From assembly GCA_937921825.1 (NCBI GenBank), contig CAKZVK010000081.1, positions 1 to 43,041 of the forward strand: a stretch of DNA of 43,041 nucleotides, written 5' to 3'. The notes under the pieces are model-generated. The model was not told the DNA's origin, searched no databases, and saw only the letters and a program-made list of their open reading frames with translations. This DNA comes from an uncultured Saprospiraceae bacterium. GTDB lineage: Bacteria > Bacteroidota > Bacteroidia > Chitinophagales > Saprospiraceae. Positions 34,603-41,055 of the stretch are shown in pieces. Within the stretch, counting starts at the first letter, position 1. Each line of letters begins with the position of its first letter. Both the position numbers and the translations under genes were made by a program.

Positions 34603-35449
34603 TCGAATCCTGAGAAGTACTGAGTGACTTTCAGTCTCAATTCATCCTCAGAAACATTTTGGTAGATTCTTCCTTCTGAAGCATAAGAGACTTCCCCATT
34701 TTCTTCAGACACCATAACGGCAAGATGATTAGTGCTTTCCGTAGCTCCTAGGCCTGCTCTATGCCTGAGCCCCAGATCATCAGGTAAGTTGGTGTTTTCT
34801 GATACTGGTAAGATACAACTGGCCGCTACAACTTTATCATAGAGTATAACGACAGCACCATCATGCAGAGGGGCATTCTTAAAGAATAAATTTTCCAGGA
34901 GTATGGAACTGACTTTAGCATCTATGACCTTGCCTGTCTTTACGAGTTGGAAGGCATCTGACTTAGTGAGTATCATGAGTCCTCCTGTCTTAGTCCGACT
35001 TAGTGCCACAGTTGCTTTTAGTATTTCATTGGTCAATGCAGTGGCTTGATCTGTATTATCCAAGCCCGTCTGCTTGAAGAACTTTTCGAAGAAGTCGTAT
35101 CGGGTCTTCAAGGTATTATCTCCTACCATCAGTAAGAACCTCCTTATCTCTGGCTGGAAAATCACCATCAGTCCTATCAAACCAATTCCGGCTACAGAAC
35201 CCAACATAAGGCTGAGAAATCGCATTTGTAGATTGGTCACTACTGTAAGCAACAAGAAAAAGATAGTAATACCTATAAAGATATTAACTGCTACTGTTCC
35301 TTTGACATACTTATATACGAGGTATATTAAGTAAGCGGCAATGAGCACGTCTAGAATATCCAGTATCCTAATGGTAAAACCTCCTATTTCGAAAAGATAA
35401 ATAAGCCTCTTTTTTTGTAGTCCAAAGTTATCAAATTCAATGTCTCCAT
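34599..35449 (-). CDS. cdaA: Diadenylate cyclase CdaA (c-di-AMP synthase), apparent frameshift near the start
   Basis: Joins two ATP into c-di-AMP at the membrane. The DAC domain has both key motifs: DGA in NAPLHDGAVVIL and RHR in DLGLRHRAGLG. Three N-terminal helices fit CdaA. The uninterrupted frame has only a GTG at 35348, inside helix 1, yet the same frame reads conserved CdaA sequence upstream of it (LFEIGGFTIRILDILD). That frame has no ATG. An ATG at 35449, 6 bases after the previous stop, opens another frame (METLNLITLDYKK) which meets the CdaA frame at a run of seven A's (35410-35416). Reading one base twice there joins them into a protein of about 283 residues, close to the usual length. 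Either an indel in the run or slippage could explain it. Confidence 0.85.
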
Positions 35450-35455
35450 GTCAGT

Positions 35456-37618
35456 TTAACCTTCCAAGTATTTTACTGGACTGTTTGTATTATAGAAGAA
35501 GAACGACCAACGATCAGCCTGCTCCTCTATAATCTTAGAAGTAGGCTTGCCAGCTCCGTGCCCAGCATCCACATCGATTCTTAGGAGTACAGGTGCTTCT
35601 CCTGAATGGGCTTCTTGTAACCTAGCTCCAAACTTAAAGGAATGCGCCGGCACTACTCTATCATCATGATCTGCGGTATTAATCATAGTCGCTGGATATT
35701 CTACACCATCCCTGAGGTTATGTAATGGAGAATAGCTCATAAGATTTGCAAAATGTTCTTTCTCATCACTAGAGCCGTATTCTGGCACCCATCCCCACCC
35801 TACGGTGAACTTATGGTATCTCAACATATCCATAACTCCGACTGCTGGAAAAGCCACCGAAAACAAGTCTGGCCTCTGCGTCATAACTGCCCCTACTAGG
35901 AGTCCTCCATTAGAGCCCCCCGCTAGAGCCAGTTTATCAGAAGAGGTATATTTATTAGATATCAGATATTCTGCCGCACTTATAAAGTCATCAAAGACAT
36001 TCTGTTTATTATGTAGCATTCCGGCCTTATGCCATTCTTCACCATACTCTCCTCCTCCTCTTAGATTCGGCATAGCAAATACACCACCGTTTTCTAATAG
36101 TAACATCCTAGACGTACTAAAGCTCGGTGTCAGATTTACATTAAAGCCACCATATCCATATAGATACGCTGGGTTATCCCCATTCAATTCCAAGCCTTTT
36201 TTGTGGACTATAAACATGGGTACTTTCGTTCCATCCTTACTGGTGTAGAAAACTTGCTTTTCCACATAGTCTTCTGGGTTAAACTTTAGTTCTGTCTCAA
36301 AAAACTCAGTAGACTCATTCTTAGCAATGTCATATTTAAAGATACTACCTGGTATAGTGAAGGAGGTGAAAGAGTAAAAGAAGTGATCATCCTCTTTGTC
36401 TCCACCAAAACCCCAAGCTGTGCCTAAGCCCGGTAGTTTTACTTCGAGTGCATTAGATCCATCTTTATCAAAACGTTTAATGACAGTCTTTGCATCCTTG
36501 AGGTAGTTAGCCCATATTTTTCCACCTCCAAGATTGACATAGTCTAAGAGCTCTTCTTGCTCAGAGATGATTGTCTTCCAATTTTCTTTTTGCGGCTGAG
36601 AAAGATCTATAGACACGAGCTTATACTTTGGTGCATCGATATCTGTATGTACTAGAAATCGGCCCTCGTGATGATCCACGACGGTATTCTTATTCTCAAA
36701 ACCTTGAAAGAGAGGAATGTAATCAGAACCCGGCTTGGAGAGGTCTTTATAATAAGTTTCATACCCATCAGTACCTGTGGTCGCATTTACAATATGGAAT
36801 TTCTTATCCTCAGTCACGCCTCCAAAATGATAGCGCTTAGGTTCTTTAGGATTACTGTATATCAGCTTATCAGCTGTCTGTGGTTCGCCTAATTTATGGA
36901 AATATATAGAATGAAAATCATTTACAGCCGAAAGCTCGGTACCATCTTCTGGCGTTGGATACTTACTATAATAGAAGCCATTATCTAGCCATGATGCTCC
37001 TGAGAACTTTACCCATTTCAGTTCATCCTTTAGTTGCTTTTTAGTAGCTACTTCCATAACATAAATTGTGCTCCAGTCACTTCCTGCGTCGGCTTTAGAA
37101 TAAGCCAGGTATTTATAATCTGGTGAGAACCCTAAGATATTCACAGAGCTGGTACCTTCTGCAGACATCGTGTTAGGATCTAGAAATACTTCTGGTTCTC
37201 CGTCTATGCCCTTCTGGTAGTAGATGACAGATTGGTTCTGCAAGCCATCGTTTTTACTAAAGAAGTAATATGGGCCTTTCTTATAAGGAGAGCTTAACTT
37301 TACGTAATTAAACAGTTCTTCATATCTCTCCTTTATTTTTTCTCTGTAAGGAATCTTAGCTAGATAATCATAGGTCACTGCATTCTGACTCTGGACCCAC
37401 TGCTCTACTTTGCTAGCGGTGTCCTGCTCTAGCCATCTGTAGGGATCGGCTACCTTCGTGCCATGATAATCATCTATTACACTGTTATCTTTTGTAGTCG
37501 TTGGATATTCTATTTTCGGCATCTCATTAATTATCTTTGGGGAATCCTTATTACACGACCATAAAGATAAGAGCCCAAATAAGATAGATACTTGCAAAAA
37601 TCCTCTCTTTACTAACAT
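35456..37618 (-). CDS. Prolyl oligopeptidase family protein (S9), lipoprotein
   Basis: A serine peptidase cleaving short peptides after proline, about 720 residues from the ATG at 37618. This start gives a lipoprotein signal (MLVKRGFLQVSILFGLLSLW then SCN); an ATG 31 codons upstream would run into the divergent gene. A seven-bladed beta-propeller follows (ADPYRWLEQDTASKVEQWVQ opening; IPYREKIKERYEELF), then the alpha/beta hydrolase domain with YLYGYGGFNVNLTPSFS, the nucleophile elbow GGSNGGLL, the Asp in NTADHDDRVVPAHSFKF and the His in VDAGHGAGKP. It is probably anchored in the envelope. cdaA begins 6 bases after it. Confidence 0.93.
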   Translation of the reverse strand: MLVKRGFLQVSILFGLLSLWSCNKDSPKIINEMPKIEYPTTTKDNSVIDDYHGTKVADPYRWLEQDTASKVEQWVQSQNAVTYDYLAKIPYREKIKERYEELFNYVKLSSPYKKGPYYFFSKNDGLQNQSVIYYQKGIDGEPEVFLDPNTMSAEGTSSVNILGFSPDYKYLAYSKADAGSDWSTIYVMEVATKKQLKDELKWVKFSGASWLDNGFYYSKYPTPEDGTELSAVNDFHSIYFHKLGEPQTADKLIYSNPKEPKRYHFGGVTEDKKFHIVNATTGTDGYETYYKDLSKPGSDYIPLFQGFENKNTVVDHHEGRFLVHTDIDAPKYKLVSIDLSQPQKENWKTIISEQEELLDYVNLGGGKIWANYLKDAKTVIKRFDKDGSNALEVKLPGLGTAWGFGGDKEDDHFFYSFTSFTIPGSIFKYDIAKNESTEFFETELKFNPEDYVEKQVFYTSKDGTKVPMFIVHKKGLELNGDNPAYLYGYGGFNVNLTPSFSTSRMLLLENGGVFAMPNLRGGGEYGEEWHKAGMLHNKQNVFDDFISAAEYLISNKYTSSDKLALAGGSNGGLLVGAVMTQRPDLFSVAFPAVGVMDMLRYHKFTVGWGWVPEYGSSDEKEHFANLMSYSPLHNLRDGVEYPATMINTADHDDRVVPAHSFKFGARLQEAHSGEAPVLLRIDVDAGHGAGKPTSKIIEEQADRWSFFFYNTNSPVKYLEG

Positions 37619-37698
37619 TAACTGTGATTTTAATTCAAGATAATATTTATAATCAGCGAGAAGAATTTTAGTGGAAAAAAGTCCAATTTTATAGACTA

Positions 37699-38322
37699 AT
37701 GAAAAAAGCACTTTGTTTATTGATATTAATCGTAGCCCTGAGCTATGAGGTCTCTAGCCAAGCTAATCTAGAGTGGTTTGCTGCTGAGAGTATAGATGAA
37801 AACGACTATACAATATCACCTGATCTAGATTGTACACTAGTGCATGAGTCTTCAAATGAAAGTGGCATTGCAACTCATAAATTCATGCCGAGACAATTCT
37901 TTGTATACAATCACCCTCAGGTAAGAAAGTATATGAAAGATGAATATCTCATGGAGTGCACTGGCTTTATCAATAAAGTGGAGGAGAATCACTTTCTCAT
38001 CCTAGAATATAAAATCAACTCTGACAAAGCTAAGGTCAATTATGGCAACCTAGAAAAAGGTGGAAAGATCAAGGTGAAGCTCATCAATAAAGATCACCTC
38101 TACCTAGAAAATATAGAACGAAGCAGAGGCAAGGTCAAAAGAAATGATAAATACACAATCTATACGGGTACTTATGCCATTAACAAAACCAATGTCGGGC
38201 TCCTAAAAAAACACTACATAGATAAGATTACTGTGCTCTGGGAAGAAGGTGTAGAGGAATATGAAGTACAGAATATCGACTTAGTAAAGAACCAACTTAT
38301 CTATCTCTCAAATCTAAAATAA
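37699..38322 (+). CDS. Hypothetical exported protein
   Basis: A 207-residue protein with a signal peptide (MKKALCLLILIVALSYEVSS, cleavage likely near SSQA) and no lipobox. The mature part is rich in Lys and Glu with alternating hydrophobic residues, suggesting beta structure (HFLILEYKINSDKAKVNYGN, KGGKIKVKLINKDHLYLENI). I recognise no family. It is divergent from the prolyl oligopeptidase gene across 80 bases. Its stop TAA (38320-38322) is followed immediately by the GTG of miaE, so the two are cotranscribed, though nothing connects their functions. Confidence 0.65.
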   Translation: MKKALCLLILIVALSYEVSSQANLEWFAAESIDENDYTISPDLDCTLVHESSNESGIATHKFMPRQFFVYNHPQVRKYMKDEYLMECTGFINKVEENHFLILEYKINSDKAKVNYGNLEKGGKIKVKLINKDHLYLENIERSRGKVKRNDKYTIYTGTYAINKTNVGLLKKHYIDKITVLWEEGVEEYEVQNIDLVKNQLIYLSNLK

Positions 38323-38904
38323 GTGCTAGGACTAAAACTACCTACTGATCCTAGATGGGTCAATCTTGCAGAAAAAAGTCTGGAAGAAATTCTAACTGAC
38401 CATGCTTACTGTGAGCAGAAGGCAGCGACCTCTTGTATTACACTGATTCAGATGTTTCCTGATAGAGAAAGACTGGTAAAGGAACTAGCGCCTATAGTAA
38501 CTGAAGAATGGGGACATTTCAGAATGGTACTCAAAGAGCTAGAAAAGCGAAACCTAAAACTAGGCTACCAGAGAAAAGATGAATATGTCAATAAGCTCAT
38601 CAGCTTTCAAGAAAAAGGGGGCGGCAAGGATAAAAGTCTACTGGAAAGGCTACTCACCTTTGCACTCATAGAAGCCCGCAGTTGCGAAAGATTCCGATTA
38701 CTTTCTCTACATATATCAGAGGAGGAGCTCAAGGAGTTCTACCACAAATTCATGGTGAGTGAGGCAGGCCACTATAGGTTATTTATAGATCTAGCAAAGG
38801 AATATGCTGGCGAAGAAGTCGCTAAGGCTAGATGGCAAGAATACCTCGATTATGAAGCTACCATAATGAATGAGCTGACACCTAGAGGTGACAGGATGCA
38901 CTAG
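38323..38904 (+). CDS. miaE: tRNA-(ms2io6A) hydroxylase MiaE-like
   Basis: A di-iron monooxygenase that hydroxylates the isopentenyl group of ms2i6A37 in tRNAs, using O2. The 193 residues fit the Bacteroidota MiaE length. A four-helix ferritin-like bundle carries the ligands: Glu31 in HAYCEQKAAT, the EExGH of TEEWGHFRMVL (Glu62, His65), Glu in ALIEARSCERFRLL, and SEAGHYRLF. The LPTDPRWVNLAEKSLEEILT opening is typical. Translation starts with GTG directly after the stop of the upstream gene. It would depend on MiaA and MiaB, which are not in the window. It implies oxygen is available to the organism. Confidence 0.9.
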   Translation: MLGLKLPTDPRWVNLAEKSLEEILTDHAYCEQKAATSCITLIQMFPDRERLVKELAPIVTEEWGHFRMVLKELEKRNLKLGYQRKDEYVNKLISFQEKGGGKDKSLLERLLTFALIEARSCERFRLLSLHISEEELKEFYHKFMVSEAGHYRLFIDLAKEYAGEEVAKARWQEYLDYEATIMNELTPRGDRMH

Positions 38905-38935
38905 CCGTACAACCCTAAAGCCGTACAGCCCTAAA
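38904..38935. repeat. Two tandem 16-bp repeats
   Basis: GCCGTACAACCCTAAA (38904-38919) and GCCGTACAGCCCTAAA (38920-38935) differ at one base. They fill the whole space between the convergent stops of miaE and the desaturase. A recent small duplication is likely; there is no hairpin of note. Confidence 0.7.
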
Positions 38936-38936
38936 A

Positions 38937-39965
38937 TTATACCGCTAGATTCTCTTTATTCTTTCTGCCCGCTACAAAATCTGCTTCAGAAGACCCTGTG
39001 ATTTTTATACCCCCTCTATCGGTCCTTAGTACCCTACTGAAAAGAGATAGCTCTTTATCGAAGATCCACTGTAATAACAGTTTAGTCCATGAGGTATGAT
39101 AGACAAGAGTTTCATAGTACTCAGGAGCTATAGCCTTGATCTTTGGTAAATTGTTCCACGGCACATAGGCAAAGTCATGATGCTCATTATGATAGCCTAC
39201 ATTAAAAGCTACTTTATTGAGAATCCCATAGTAGCTGTAGGTCTCTTGAGGTGGGGCCACTAAAAAGTGCTCTTGGATCCATCTCGCACCTAATGGGTGC
39301 AGTCCTATCGAAAAGACAAAAGAGAAGGCAAAGTATGCCAAAGCAATAGGGCCCATGAATAAATAGATACAGACATTAAAAACTATTACAGTCAGGATAT
39401 TGATATAAATCCACTTACTAGCAAACTTGATCTCCTTGAGTCTTGGAGGTCTGAGAGCAGTAAAAACTGGGAAAAACATCAGCCATAGTGACTTCCCAAT
39501 GAAATTAGAGCCTATTAATTTTGCTTCCCAGCTACTTGGCAGGTCTGCATCTATATCATAATGTCCCTGAAAAGCATGATGCTTCAAGTGGTACTTTCTA
39601 AATGAAACCGAGGTAGGAAAAGCATTAGGAAGGTCACAGAGGATACCTCCCCATAGGTTTGCTGTTCTATTTTTGAACACCATATTATGCGTAAACTCAT
39701 GCATAAGCACAAACAAGGCATGATTAGCAAAGGCCCCTACAGCATACGCCGCAATCAATGCAACCCACCAAGCATAGCCACTAACAGCAAAAGCGACCGC
39801 TATCTGCAAGATAACTATCCCTAAAGTGTAATAAAACGTATTAGGATTTCTCCCCATAAGTTTCTTAATTTCGGGATACTTAGTGATGATCTCTTTAGTC
39901 CTCTGAATATGAGGCTCTTCTGAGTGGGAATGGTGAAAATCTGTCGTAAACTGGCTCATTTGCAT
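38937..39965 (-). CDS. Membrane desaturase resembling sphingolipid/dihydroceramide delta-4 desaturase (DEGS)
   Basis: A 342-residue membrane desaturase. The three His boxes are complete: HEFTH (89-93), HLKHH (126-130) and HNEHH (259-263). Beyond the general fold it follows eukaryotic DEGS1: an N-terminal Lipid_DES-like stretch (EEPHIQRTKEIITKYPEIKK then LMGRNPN), GLHPLGARWIQEHF, ETYSYYGILNKVAFNVGYHN before EHHDF, LPKIKAIAPEYYETLVYHTS, and ELSLFSRVLR. Human DEGS1 has near-identical wording at these places (from memory). It probably introduces a double bond in a sphingoid or capnine-type long-chain base, which Bacteroidota make. The gene is alone, convergent with miaE, and has an exact -7 element 11 bases upstream. 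A second ATG two codons in is an alternative start. Confidence 0.82.
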   Translation of the reverse strand: MQMSQFTTDFHHSHSEEPHIQRTKEIITKYPEIKKLMGRNPNTFYYTLGIVILQIAVAFAVSGYAWWVALIAAYAVGAFANHALFVLMHEFTHNMVFKNRTANLWGGILCDLPNAFPTSVSFRKYHLKHHAFQGHYDIDADLPSSWEAKLIGSNFIGKSLWLMFFPVFTALRPPRLKEIKFASKWIYINILTVIVFNVCIYLFMGPIALAYFAFSFVFSIGLHPLGARWIQEHFLVAPPQETYSYYGILNKVAFNVGYHNEHHDFAYVPWNNLPKIKAIAPEYYETLVYHTSWTKLLLQWIFDKELSLFSRVLRTDRGGIKITGSSEADFVAGRKNKENLAV

Positions 39966-39976
39966 GAATTATGGCG

Positions 39977-39984
39977 CAAAGTTA
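39977..39984 (-). promoter_or_regulatory. Bacteroidota-type -7 promoter element for the desaturase
   Basis: Minus-strand TAACTTTG matches TAnnTTTG exactly and ends 11 bases before the ATG at 39965, predicting a very short leader. The plus-strand response regulator across the 115-base gap has no equally good match. Confidence 0.5.
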
Positions 39985-40080
39985 AGTAATAATTGATGTC
40001 TTCTATAAACGCAGAATACATTATGAAGTTTTCGGAATTATTCTTGTTATACGTACTCCTGAGAATGAAAGCAACAAACC

Positions 40081-41043
40081 ATGGAATTACCTAAGATTCT
40101 TATCATAGACGATAGGGAGTTTGACAGAATTATATACAGAGAATATCTCGGAGAGGCTAATTATCAGTTCGCAGAACTGGAAGATGGCCTAGGAGTACTG
40201 GATAAACTACCAGAAATCAAGCCTGACCTTATACTCCTAGACTGGCAAATGCCACGTCAGGGAGGCCTAGAAACCTTGAAAATTATCAAAAAGAACAAGG
40301 CTTTTAGCGAAATTCCTATTATCATTATTACTGGTCTTCAAGACGAAAAAGTACTAGAAGAAGCATTTGACTATGGTAGTTTGGATTTTCTAAATAAGCC
40401 CGTCAGTAAGATAGAACTTATGGCTAGGGTACTGAATGCTATCAAACTCAATGATGCCAGCCAGACCATGCAGAAGCAGAAAAAGGAGCTGCTGGACCTC
40501 ACCAAGATTATCACCGCGCAGAAGGAAGAACTAGAAAAATCCTTGGCCATAAAGACTGAACTCTTAGATACTTCTGAGGAAGAACACCAAAAAGATATCG
40601 GAGAAGTCAAGAGAAAGATGCTGACAATGGAAATGGATAACACCAAAGTCAACACTAACATGAAATCGATCCTCTCTCTAGTAGAAGATTGCTATACTCA
40701 GCTAAAAAGTGAAAACCCTGAAAGTAGTGTCCTGAGAAGACTACGACAACTAGAAAGGAGAGTAACTGAACTTACTTCTGAGGACCAATCATGGTCAGAA
40801 TTTAAAGATGTATTCGAAAGTCTAGATAATCAGTTCTTTACTAAGCTAACTTCTAGAAATCCAAAACTAACAACTTTGGATCTCAAGCACTGCGCTTATA
40901 TAAAAATGAATATAGATAACTACGAGTTAGCTAGAATTCTGAATGTAGAAATGAAAAGTCTTCAGATGACTAGGTACAGGCTGAAGAAAAAGTTGAACTT
41001 AACTTCTGATGAAAACCTTAGAGAGTTTATTCTCTCGTTCTAA
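40081..41043 (+). CDS. Response regulator: receiver, coiled coil and C-terminal HTH-like domain
   Basis: A 320-residue regulator. The receiver domain (1-~125) has the acidic pair Asp10-Asp11 (ILIIDDREFDR), phosphoacceptor Asp54 (DLILLDWQMPRQGG) and Lys106 (LDFLNKPVSK). A long charged coiled coil follows (~130-235: QKKELLDLTKIITAQKEELE and onward). The last ~75 residues (LTSRNPKLTTLDLKHCAYIK, then NYELARILNVEMKSLQMTRY and RLKKKLNL) form the LuxR/GerE-like HTH that Bacteroidota often put at the end of sensor proteins. It probably binds DNA when phosphorylated. It is convergent with a histidine kinase gene 12 bases away, a possible partner, though convergent order is not the usual operon pairing. 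Confidence 0.85.
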   Translation: MELPKILIIDDREFDRIIYREYLGEANYQFAELEDGLGVLDKLPEIKPDLILLDWQMPRQGGLETLKIIKKNKAFSEIPIIIITGLQDEKVLEEAFDYGSLDFLNKPVSKIELMARVLNAIKLNDASQTMQKQKKELLDLTKIITAQKEELEKSLAIKTELLDTSEEEHQKDIGEVKRKMLTMEMDNTKVNTNMKSILSLVEDCYTQLKSENPESSVLRRLRQLERRVTELTSEDQSWSEFKDVFESLDNQFFTKLTSRNPKLTTLDLKHCAYIKMNIDNYELARILNVEMKSLQMTRYRLKKKLNLTSDENLREFILSF

Positions 41044-41055
41044 TCTTTTTCTTTT

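Noticed and set aside
35805-36248. A 147-codon plus-strand frame inside the prolyl oligopeptidase gene
   Set aside because: Antisense to the catalytic domain, proline/serine-rich composition typical of shadow frames.
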